A stretch of DNA of 64,000 bases, taken from Budvicia aquatica DSM 5075 = ATCC 35567. GTDB taxonomy: Bacteria > Pseudomonadota > Gammaproteobacteria > Enterobacterales > Enterobacteriaceae. Each line of letters starts with the position of its first letter. The stretch's first letter is position 1. The position numbers were made by a program, and so were the translations under genes. The notes under the pieces were generated by a model. The model was not told the DNA's origin, ran no database searches, and worked only from the letters and a program-made list of their open reading frames with translations. The stretch spans positions 113,712 through 177,711 of the forward strand of contig NZ_KE386585.1 of NCBI RefSeq assembly GCF_000427805.1, given 5' to 3'. Below are positions 57,123-64,000 of the stretch, one piece after another.

Positions 57123-57152
57123 ATAAGTTTCATAAAGGTTAGATAAGTTTCA
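57123..57152. promoter_or_regulatory. Direct repeats upstream of the citrate transporter, candidate CitB operator
   Basis: ATAAGTTTCA occurs exactly at 57123-57132 and 57143-57152, start to start 20 bp (two helical turns), 63-92 bp before the transporter ATG. A response regulator dimer bound to one face of the helix would fit. The rest of the 56978-57214 gap is AT-rich without a gene. Confidence 0.45.
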
Positions 57153-57214
57153 GATTAATGACTGAGAAAGCCCTTTAACACCAGAATGACTCCTGAATAA
57201 CCAAGGAGTCTATT

Positions 57215-58522
57215 ATGCAAAATGATGTTCAAATCAAGACCGGAAGCAGTAGTTTTAAATTCTGGCAAATCAAAATAGGACCGCTACCTCTACCGCTATA
57301 TCTGATTATTGCGTCCATTGTTATCGCGGCATCAATATTCGGCAAACTACCGGCTGACATGCTGGGCGGCATAGCCGTTATGATGGTCATCGGCATGCTG
57401 CTCGGTGATATAGGCATGAAGGTTCCTATCCTAAAGGATATCGGTGGCCCGGCCATTCTTTCGATCTTTATTCCATCCATACTGGTGTTTTATAACTTAC
57501 TCAATCCGTCAGCCGTGGCGGCGATTAAGTCATTTACTAAAACCTCTAACTTCCTCTACTTCTACATTGCCTGTCTGGTTTCAGGCAGTATTTTAGGCAT
57601 GGTGCGTTCAGTTCTGATTCAGGGCTTTCTGCGCATGTTTATCCCGCTGGTTATCGGTACCATCTTTAGCTGTATCGCCGGCGTTGCCGTCGGGTCATTA
57701 ACCGGATTGGGTGCATACCATTCATTCTTCTTTGTTGTTATCCCTATCCTGTCAGGTGGTATCGGTGAAGGCATTTTGCCACTATCGGTCGCTTACTCAG
57801 AAATCCTTAGCCAGTCACCGGATAAATTTATCGGCATGCTAGTTCCGGCAGCCATGTTGGGAAATCTGTTTGCCATTATGTCAGCCGGTTATCTGCGCCA
57901 TCTTGGCGTGAAGAAACCACACTTAACCGGCAACGGCACGCTGGTTCGCTCCGGTGATATTGACCTGAGTGCTAAAGGCGAAAATCAACCTATCGACTTC
58001 GGCCTGATGGGCGCAGGTCTGATTATTGCCTGTAGCTTCTACCTGTTTGGCATGTTGGCGAATCATTTCATCCCGATCCCTGCCCCTATCATTATGATTC
58101 TGTCTGCTGCCCTGGTGAAAACCCTTGGCATCATGCCTCACCAAATGGAGCAAGGCGCTTATCAGCTTTATCGCTTTGTCGCCTCTAACCTGACCTGGGC
58201 TCTGTTGGTCGGCGTTGGCGTGCTGTATACCCCGTGGAATGAAGTTGTCGCTGCAATTACCCCTGCTTATATCGCAACAGTAGCCGCTACCGTTCTGGCG
58301 ATGGTTGCCAGCGGCTTCTTTGTTGGCCGTTACCTCAATATGTACCCGATTGAAGCAGCCATGGTAACCGGTTGTCATAGCGGACTGGGCGGCACGGGCG
58401 ATGTGGCGATTCTCTCGGCGGGTAACCGTATGGAATTAATGCCATTTGCCCAGATAGCGACTCGTTTGGGCGGGGCTTGCGTAGTGGTGCTGGCCGCCAT
58501 TATTTTGCGAGTTATCAGTTAA
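57215..58522 (+). CDS. 2-hydroxycarboxylate (citrate) transporter, CitS/CitW type
   Basis: Inner-membrane secondary transporter of the 2HCT family, 435 aa with about 11 hydrophobic segments. The two Gly-rich re-entrant motifs are ILSGGIGEGILPLS (about residue 185) and TGCHSGLGGTGDVAILSAGN (about 390), the latter containing the substrate-binding region. PLPLYLIIASIVIAASIFG is the family N-terminus. Location between citB and citD says citrate; whether it is an Na+ symporter (CitS) or citrate/acetate exchanger (CitW) cannot be told, so no symbol is given. The GGIGEG variant also occurs in malate transporters. Confidence 0.88.
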   Translation: MQNDVQIKTGSSSFKFWQIKIGPLPLPLYLIIASIVIAASIFGKLPADMLGGIAVMMVIGMLLGDIGMKVPILKDIGGPAILSIFIPSILVFYNLLNPSAVAAIKSFTKTSNFLYFYIACLVSGSILGMVRSVLIQGFLRMFIPLVIGTIFSCIAGVAVGSLTGLGAYHSFFFVVIPILSGGIGEGILPLSVAYSEILSQSPDKFIGMLVPAAMLGNLFAIMSAGYLRHLGVKKPHLTGNGTLVRSGDIDLSAKGENQPIDFGLMGAGLIIACSFYLFGMLANHFIPIPAPIIMILSAALVKTLGIMPHQMEQGAYQLYRFVASNLTWALLVGVGVLYTPWNEVVAAITPAYIATVAATVLAMVASGFFVGRYLNMYPIEAAMVTGCHSGLGGTGDVAILSAGNRMELMPFAQIATRLGGACVVVLAAIILRVIS

Positions 58523-58592
58523 TTAGCCGGCAGGTATTGAAGAATACCTGCCTGAAACCTCTTTATTTCAACCTTAATGGGGAGTCACCAAC

Positions 58593-58895
58593 ATGCTCAA
58601 TCGAAAAGGTCATGCGGGAACGCTCGAATCGAACGATATCTTGGTCACCATAGAAGAACAGAATCCCGGCTACGGAATTCAAATAGAACTCACCAGCATT
58701 GTCGAAGCACAGTTCGGCAATGCTATCCGCCGCACGTTAACCAACCGTGCCGTTAACGCCGGCTTCACTGATTTATCGATTAAAGCCGTAGATAAGGGCG
58801 CGTTGGATTGCACCATTCAGGCTCGTATGGATACCGCTATTCATCGGGCTATTGCTATTCATCAGACCATCACCACAGCGACGGGAGGCAACTAA
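58593..58895 (+). CDS. citD: Citrate lyase acyl carrier protein (gamma subunit) CitD
   Basis: 100-aa carrier of the 2'-(5''-phosphoribosyl)-3'-dephospho-CoA prosthetic group of citrate lyase. AGTLESNDILVTIEEQNPGY near the N-terminus holds the attachment Ser (residue 13 by alignment to Klebsiella Ser14), and QFGNAIRRTL follows. Ends 2 nt before citE. Confidence 0.95.
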   Translation: MLNRKGHAGTLESNDILVTIEEQNPGYGIQIELTSIVEAQFGNAIRRTLTNRAVNAGFTDLSIKAVDKGALDCTIQARMDTAIHRAIAIHQTITTATGGN

Positions 58896-58897
58896 TT

Positions 58898-59773
58898 ATG
58901 GATTTGCTCAGAACGCTTCTTTTCTTACCGGGTAATAACCCGGGAATGTTGCAAAACGGCGGCGTATTCGGCTCCGATGCCGTTATTTTAGATCTGGAAG
59001 ATGCAGTATCACCGCAGGAAAAAGATGCGGCCCGCTATTTGATCGGTTATGCACTACGCCATATTAACTACCGAAAAAGTAAACGCGTTGTCAGAATCAA
59101 TCCCCTCGACTGCGGCGGCGCTGACGACATTGCGGCAATGGTTCCCTGCGGACCGGATGCCCTGATGTTACCGAAAATTGATACCGCTGAAGAACTACGC
59201 CAAATCATTGAATTAATCGAACGGGCCGAACAGCCGGGCCAAACACCGGTCAGAGTCATTCCCCTGCTGGAAACCCCGCAGAGTATTATTCATGCCTACG
59301 ATATCGCCTGTGCCCATCCGCGGGTATGGGCTATCTCTTTTGGCGCAGAGGACTATACCGCAGCCTTAGGTGCGATTCGTTCCCGTTCAGGAGAAGAGAT
59401 CCTGTCAGCCCGTACCGCAGTAGTAAATGCTGCGGCCGCAGCCGGTATTGATTCTATTGATACACCGTTTACCGATGCGCAGGATGATGACGGTTTACTG
59501 CAGGATTCTCTGTTAGCCAGAGGCCTTGGATTCAAGGGCAAATTGGCAATTAATCCGCGTCAGGTCGATACCATTCATCAGGCATTTAGCCCGACATCGG
59601 CAGATATCCATTGGGCCAAACGCGTAGTTCATGCGCTGGATGAGGCCAAAGTGCTCGGCTCAGGCGTGATTGCTCTGGATGGAAAAATGGTCGATGCGCC
59701 GATTGTTTTACGCGCGGAACGTACGCTGAAACTGGCGGCTTATCTCAACCTGCAACAGGAGGATATGGCATGA
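58898..59773 (+). CDS. citE: Citrate lyase beta subunit CitE
   Basis: Citryl-ACP lyase: cleaves citryl-ACP to oxaloacetate and acetyl-ACP. About 291 aa with an HpcH/HpaI TIM barrel: LRTLLFLPGNNPGMLQNG, DAVILDLEDAVSPQEKDAAR, VVRINPLDCGG, and SFGAEDYTAALGA with metal-binding acidic residues. Start at 58898, preceded by GGGAGG; an earlier in-frame ATG at 58808 lies inside citD. Overlaps citF (ATGA). Confidence 0.96.
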   Translation: MDLLRTLLFLPGNNPGMLQNGGVFGSDAVILDLEDAVSPQEKDAARYLIGYALRHINYRKSKRVVRINPLDCGGADDIAAMVPCGPDALMLPKIDTAEELRQIIELIERAEQPGQTPVRVIPLLETPQSIIHAYDIACAHPRVWAISFGAEDYTAALGAIRSRSGEEILSARTAVVNAAAAAGIDSIDTPFTDAQDDDGLLQDSLLARGLGFKGKLAINPRQVDTIHQAFSPTSADIHWAKRVVHALDEAKVLGSGVIALDGKMVDAPIVLRAERTLKLAAYLNLQQEDMA

Positions 59774-61311
59774 AAAATCGGCTAAATCGAGAGCTACCGG
59801 ATAGCCTGCCGGAAATCGGGCAACTTCGCCCTTACAACGGCGCTTTTGCCGCGATACCGGATATGCGCCGCTGTGCGCCAAAAGTGAAATATCGCTTCCC
59901 GGGGAATAAAAAGCTGCGGGAAGATCTGGAGTCAGTGTTCGATGAAATCCCGGTGACTGACGGAATGACCCTCTCGTTTCATCACCACTTTCGCAACGGT
60001 GACAGTCTGGTGAATCAGGTTCTGGATATTGCATCCCGCCGCGGGCTGAAGAACTTACGTATTGCGCTAAGCTCAGTGTTTCCTGTACATGCTCCAATGG
60101 TGGCTCATTTTAAAGATGGTACGGTCACCTATCTGGATACCGATTATATGTCCGGCCCGGTCGCCGCCGCCGTTTCCCAAGGGCTTTTAGCTAACCCGGT
60201 CATGTTTCGCACCCATGGCGGGCGAGCCCGGGCAATCGAATGTGGCGATCTTCATATCGATGTCGCCTTTATCGCTGCACCGACGGCTGATGAGTACGGT
60301 AACTTAAACGGAACCGAAGGACCCACTGCCTGCGGCTCACTCGGATATGCTTTTCCGGATATGGAATATGCTGACTGCGTCGTTGCGGTTACTGATTCAT
60401 TAGTTCCCTATCCGTTGCAAAAAGTCTCTATTCCTCAAACGCGGGTTGACTACGTGGTGACCTTGCCGTCGATCGGTGACCCTAAAGGCATTGTCTCCGG
60501 TACCACTCAGGTAACCAAAGATCCGGTACAGCTCAAAATCGCTTCGCTGGCCTCTCAGGCTATTGTGGCATCGGGTCTGCTAAAGAACGGTTTTTCATTC
60601 CAGACCGGAGCCGGCGGTGCCTCACTGGCCGTGGCTTCTTATCTGCGTAAAGTTATGAAGCAGAAATCTATTGTTGGCAGTTTTGCCCTAGGCGGCATTA
60701 CCGGATATCTGGTTTCTATGCTGGAAGAAGGCCTGTTTGAGCGTCTGATAGACGTTCAGGGATTCGATCTGGAGGCGGTTCGCTCGCTAAAATCTAACCC
60801 TAACCATCTGGAAGTGGGTGCCGGTATGTATGCCAACCCGTTTAACTCAGGCTGCGTGGTTAATCAGTTAGACTGCGTGGTGCTGGGTGCGACAGAGATG
60901 GATACGCGCTTCAACGTTAACGTGGTCACCGGTTCTGACGGGCATATTATGGGCGGTTCCGGCGGGCATAGTGATGCGGCCGCAGGTGCAAAGCTGACCA
61001 TTGTAACCGCCAATCTGCTGCGTAGCCGACTGCCAATACTGCGTGATGATATCGTCACCATCACTACGCCCGGGGAAACCGTCGATATTCTGGTCACTGA
61101 ATATGGCATTGCCGTTAACCCGCGCAGGCAAGACCTGATTGAGCGTTTTACTGCCGCCGGCCTGCCGCTGATGACCATTGAGCAGATGAAGTCGCTGGCA
61201 GAAGAGATCGCCGGAGTGCCAGAGCCCATTAGCTTAAGCGAGAAGATTATCGCCGTCGTTGAGTACCGTGACGGCACGATTATTGATGTTGTTTATCAAC
61301 CCGCGGGCTGA
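59770..61311 (+). CDS. citF: Citrate lyase alpha subunit CitF
   Basis: Citrate:acetyl-ACP transferase, 513 aa. Typical blocks are GAFAAIPDMRRCAPKVKY, GMTLSFHHHFRNGDSLVNQV, DVAFIAAPTADEYGNLNGTE, FQTGAGGASLAVASYLRKVM and GSDGHIMGGSGGHSDAAAGA. GGAGG ribosome-binding site inside the end of citE; coupled to citE by a 4-nt overlap. Confidence 0.96.
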   Translation: MKNRLNRELPDSLPEIGQLRPYNGAFAAIPDMRRCAPKVKYRFPGNKKLREDLESVFDEIPVTDGMTLSFHHHFRNGDSLVNQVLDIASRRGLKNLRIALSSVFPVHAPMVAHFKDGTVTYLDTDYMSGPVAAAVSQGLLANPVMFRTHGGRARAIECGDLHIDVAFIAAPTADEYGNLNGTEGPTACGSLGYAFPDMEYADCVVAVTDSLVPYPLQKVSIPQTRVDYVVTLPSIGDPKGIVSGTTQVTKDPVQLKIASLASQAIVASGLLKNGFSFQTGAGGASLAVASYLRKVMKQKSIVGSFALGGITGYLVSMLEEGLFERLIDVQGFDLEAVRSLKSNPNHLEVGAGMYANPFNSGCVVNQLDCVVLGATEMDTRFNVNVVTGSDGHIMGGSGGHSDAAAGAKLTIVTANLLRSRLPILRDDIVTITTPGETVDILVTEYGIAVNPRRQDLIERFTAAGLPLMTIEQMKSLAEEIAGVPEPISLSEKIIAVVEYRDGTIIDVVYQPAG

Positions 61312-61366
61312 TTGTTACAGGGGCAGTTTATGCTGCCCCTGACTCTTTTAATATTCGGAGGAACTG

Positions 61367-62389
61367 ATGTCAGAAAATGACCAAATTAACCTTATTTATC
61401 AGGCATCCTGTTTTATTCTGAAAGAGATTGAATGCCTGTTAGCATCAAACGGATTATTGCTCGAAGCCGGTGTGACTCAGTTCGCTGAAGTCCGCCAATC
61501 CGGTCGTTTAATCGCCTGCGCCGGGCTGGACGGCAATATTATAAAATGCGTCGCCATAGACCGGGAGCACCGGGGCAGCTCCCTGATGCTGCGTTTAATC
61601 ACCGAAGTCACCGATATGGCTTATCGAAACGGGTTTGAACGCCTGTTTCTCTATACCAAACCGTGCAATATCCCGATGTTCACTGACTGCGGTTTCTCAG
61701 CGCTGGCTACCGTTGAGGGTCGGGTAACGTTAATGGAAAATAGTACCACCCGATTACCCCATTATTGTCAAACCTTGGCTGAACAGTTTCGCGCCGGTGA
61801 AAAAATTGGCAGCATAGTGATTAATGCCAATCCCTTTACGCTCGGCCACCGCTATCTGATTGAACAGGCCGCCCTTCAGTGTGACTGGGTACATGTGTTT
61901 GTAGTCAGAGAAGATGCCTCACGCTTTGCTTATCGCGACCGCTTTGAACTTATCAAGGCTGGCATAAAAGGAATTGAAAACCTTACGCTATTTCCCGGCT
62001 CAGATTATATTTTATCTAAAGCCACCTTCCCGGCCTATTTTCTAAAAGAGCAGGGAATTATTGATGAGTGCTATACCGCACTCGATTTAATGCTGTTCCG
62101 GCAATATATTGCTCCGGCACTGGATATTAATCATCGCTTTGTCGGCACAGAGCCCTTTGACCCGGTGACAGAGAAATATAATCGCGATATGGCTGACGGG
62201 CTTTTCCGCGCGCCATCTGAAGCCCCTGCAATTCAGGTTGTTGAAATACCGAGAGTCGAAAAATGCGGTGGTGCGGTATCGGCCTCACGCGTGAGAAAGC
62301 TATTTGATGAGGGGCGGATGGACCTTATTCGAGATCTGGTCCCTGAGGCCACCTTTGCGTTCTTATCTGAGCAAGCAAACCATCGTTGA
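61367..62389 (+). CDS. citC: [Citrate [pro-3S]-lyase] ligase CitC
   Basis: Acetylates the thiol of the citrate-lyase prosthetic group with acetate and ATP, activating the enzyme. 340 aa: an N-terminal GNAT-like domain (VAIDREHRGSSLMLRLITEV) and a C-terminal nucleotidyltransferase domain with GSIVINANPFTLGHRYLIEQ (HxGH-type) and GGAVSASRVRKLF. Strong GGAGG site. Its place after citF differs from Klebsiella and Salmonella, where citC comes first. Confidence 0.95.
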   Translation: MSENDQINLIYQASCFILKEIECLLASNGLLLEAGVTQFAEVRQSGRLIACAGLDGNIIKCVAIDREHRGSSLMLRLITEVTDMAYRNGFERLFLYTKPCNIPMFTDCGFSALATVEGRVTLMENSTTRLPHYCQTLAEQFRAGEKIGSIVINANPFTLGHRYLIEQAALQCDWVHVFVVREDASRFAYRDRFELIKAGIKGIENLTLFPGSDYILSKATFPAYFLKEQGIIDECYTALDLMLFRQYIAPALDINHRFVGTEPFDPVTEKYNRDMADGLFRAPSEAPAIQVVEIPRVEKCGGAVSASRVRKLFDEGRMDLIRDLVPEATFAFLSEQANHR

Positions 62390-62404
62390 TACGGAGTAGC
62401 CCCT

Positions 62405-62935
62405 ATGCTGAACGTTCATATTACGCTACAGCAACTACTGGAATCTCGGGAACACCGGGTAGCCCGTCAGCGGCTTATTTTAGACCGGTTTGGCTTTCCA
62501 TTGGTCTCAGTCACGGTTGTGCAGCCCGGTGAGGTAAAAAACAATTCAAATAGCCGCTTCTTAATGGCGATAGCACGTCAGGAAATAGCCGCTAAACTGC
62601 AAGAGTCCGGCTATCAAATATTATGGCAATGGCACCAAAACCTCGCCACCGGCCCGGAGGCGTTGTACTCAGTAAAGACCGATGCAACAGCGTTAAAATC
62701 TTGCTGCATTGAGCTGGAAGAACATCACCCGTTAGGTCGGTTATGGGATATTGACGTTATTGATTTAGACGAAAAACCGGTATCTCGTGATATGGTCGAT
62801 CGTTTACCGCGACGTTGTCTGATCTGTAACGCAGATGCACACCGATGTTCGCGCTCAAGAGAGCACAGTCAGGACAGTCTGACGGATGAAATTTCCCGGA
62901 GGGTTAGTGAATTTCAACAATTATCCAAATGCTGA
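62405..62935 (+). CDS. citX: Apo-citrate lyase phosphoribosyl-dephospho-CoA transferase CitX
   Basis: Transfers the prosthetic group, made by CitG, to CitD. The 176-aa product has the conserved HPLGRLWDIDVI, RRCLICNADAHRCSRSREHS at the C-terminus and SRFLMAIARQEIA. Separate from CitG here (the two are fused in some bacteria) but overlapping it by 50 nt. Confidence 0.94.
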   Translation: MLNVHITLQQLLESREHRVARQRLILDRFGFPLVSVTVVQPGEVKNNSNSRFLMAIARQEIAAKLQESGYQILWQWHQNLATGPEALYSVKTDATALKSCCIELEEHHPLGRLWDIDVIDLDEKPVSRDMVDRLPRRCLICNADAHRCSRSREHSQDSLTDEISRRVSEFQQLSKC

Positions 62936-63845
62936 ATGTATCAACCAGACGGTTATCGACCAACCCGCTAATCACCATATCGAACGCTGGGCGAAGGTTC
63001 TCGGCAAGCTGGCCTATGATGCCATGATGGAAGAAGTATTACTGACGCCTAAACCCGGTTTAGTCGATCAACGTAACAGCGGTGCTCATCGGGATATGGA
63101 TAAAGAAACCTTTAAACGCAGCGCCCTTGCTATTGCTGATTATATGCCGGAATTTGTCCGCGCCGGATATACTCTGGGGCACATAGCCCCGCAGCTGGTA
63201 TTACCGCAGTTGAGATCGTTAGGCATCGCCTGTGAACGGGCGATGTTTCAAACTACCGACGGCGTTAATACCCATAAAGGTGCGGTGTTTGCTTTTGGCC
63301 TGTTATGCGCCGCTGCCGGAAGATTATTAGCCGGTAAAAAAACCGTCGCCGTGATGAACCTGAGCAATGAAGTGGCGGCAATATGCCAGGGGATGGTTGA
63401 GCGTGAGCTGGGCCATAACCGCCAACGGCTTACCGCAGGCGAGAGAATCTATCATACCTACGGATTTACCGGTGCCCGCGGAGAGGCTGAATCAGGGTTT
63501 CTCACCGTTCTTGAACTCTCATTGCCCACTTACTTAACTTACCGTCAGGCCGGATGGGATAATGAATCCTCACTGCTGCAAACCCTGTTACTGTTGATGA
63601 GCTGTAACAGCGACACCAATTTGGTTTCCCGCGGTGGCCTAGAAGGATTGGAATACGTTAAGAATGCCGCACGCGATATCCTGCTGCTTGGCGGATGTAA
63701 ACATCATCAGAGCATTCAGTGGATGACCGAACTGGATGAAGACCTAATTGATAAAAATTTAAGCCCCGGAGGCAGTGCCGACCTGTTGGCAGTGACCTGG
63801 TTCCTTGCTCATCTTCCGGAGGAATCAGCCTGTTTTGATGCCTGA
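62886..63845 (+). CDS. citG: Triphosphoribosyl-dephospho-CoA synthase CitG
   Basis: Makes 2'-(5''-triphosphoribosyl)-3'-dephospho-CoA from ATP and dephospho-CoA. 319 aa: MMEEVLLTPKPGLVDQRNSG, GAHRDMD, then TDGVNTHKGAVFAFGLLCAA and SCNSDTNLVSRGGLEGL. The annotated ATG lies within citX; a GTG at 62907, just behind GGAGG, is an alternative start that would shorten the protein by 7 residues. Last gene of the cit cluster. Confidence 0.94.
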   Translation: MKFPGGLVNFNNYPNAECINQTVIDQPANHHIERWAKVLGKLAYDAMMEEVLLTPKPGLVDQRNSGAHRDMDKETFKRSALAIADYMPEFVRAGYTLGHIAPQLVLPQLRSLGIACERAMFQTTDGVNTHKGAVFAFGLLCAAAGRLLAGKKTVAVMNLSNEVAAICQGMVERELGHNRQRLTAGERIYHTYGFTGARGEAESGFLTVLELSLPTYLTYRQAGWDNESSLLQTLLLLMSCNSDTNLVSRGGLEGLEYVKNAARDILLLGGCKHHQSIQWMTELDEDLIDKNLSPGGSADLLAVTWFLAHLPEESACFDA

Positions 63846-63882
63846 ATGCGCGGGCGACGAGATGGGGGAAATGTCTTCGTTA

Positions 63883-63939
63883 TCCCGTTGTAAAACGGGA
63901 TCCAGCCCCGAAGGTCGTCATCCCCGTGAAAACGGGGAT
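63883..63939. repeat. Two short palindromes behind citG (REP-like)
   Basis: TCCCGT...ACGGGA (63883-63900, 6-nt loop) and ATCCCCGT-GAAA-ACGGGGAT (63920-63939), each followed by CCAGC. This is the form of dispersed short hairpin repeats common between enterobacterial genes. They may also end the citG transcript. Confidence 0.6.
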
Positions 63940-64000
63940 CCAGCACTTGAAGTTGACCGTAATCCCTTGGTTATTAGGCCGTACTCTTGAGTTATTGAGC

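Noticed and set aside
1..64000. CRISPR array or integrated prophage
   Set aside because: No regularly spaced identical repeats apart from the tRNA unit, and no integrase, capsid or terminase genes. One small phage-like gene (39413-39685) is not enough.

Overview
The window reads as a chromosomal segment of an enteric gammaproteobacterium (Enterobacterales). The block serV/arg tRNAs - csrA - alaS - recX - recA - pncC has the classical enterobacterial order, and the recA promoter and LexA box are nearly those of E. coli. The mix of anaerobic B12 synthesis, methylaspartate-type glutamate degradation and citrate fermentation would suit a Budviciaceae-like genus (Budvicia, Pragia, Leminorella). 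That placement is inference; no 16S or marker phylogeny was possible.

Layout. (1) 1-9231, minus: the anaerobic cobalamin operon cbiA-B-C-D-E-T-F-G-H-J-K, with cbiK cut by the left edge. (2) 9893-13338, plus, divergent: SUMT (cobA), cobD, pduX and a free-standing precorrin-2 dehydrogenase/ferrochelatase (the N-terminal half of CysG), giving uroporphyrinogen III to precorrin-2 plus the aminopropanol-phosphate arm. (3) 13973-21935, plus: B12-dependent glutamate mutase (glmS, glmL, glmE), 3-methylaspartate ammonia-lyase, an AtuA-like/DUF4387 pair of unknown function and a dicarboxylate/amino-acid symporter. A perfect FNR palindrome lies upstream. B12 synthesis and a B12-dependent anaerobic catabolic pathway therefore sit side by side.

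(4) 22542-39300: a contact-dependent growth inhibition (CDI) locus, cdiB-cdiA-cdiI, followed by about 6 kb of AT-rich DNA holding a graveyard or reservoir of orphan toxin tips and immunity-like genes. It includes an ATGA-coupled orphan toxin/immunity pair, an Imm7-like protein, an SCO4402-like protein, DUF6717, three related small membrane proteins, a 48-bp direct repeat and an antisense SymE-type toxin gene. (5) 38508-44143: an autotransporter-barrel remnant, a secreted alpha/beta hydrolase and an intact autotransporter on the minus strand.

(6) 45127-51270, minus: three tRNA-Arg(ACG), tRNA-Ser(GCT), csrA, alaS, recX, recA and pncC. (7) 51531-54303: an MFS exporter divergent from a LysR regulator, and an unrecognised gene. 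(8) 54691-63845, plus: the citrate fermentation regulon, with two-component system citA-citB, a 2-hydroxycarboxylate transporter, and citrate lyase with its maturation genes in the order citD-E-F-C-X-G. The window ends in a short palindromic repeat.

The region most likely to hide something undescribed is the CDI downstream array (33.2-39.3 kb). The AtuA/DUF4387 pair in the glutamate mutase operon is second.
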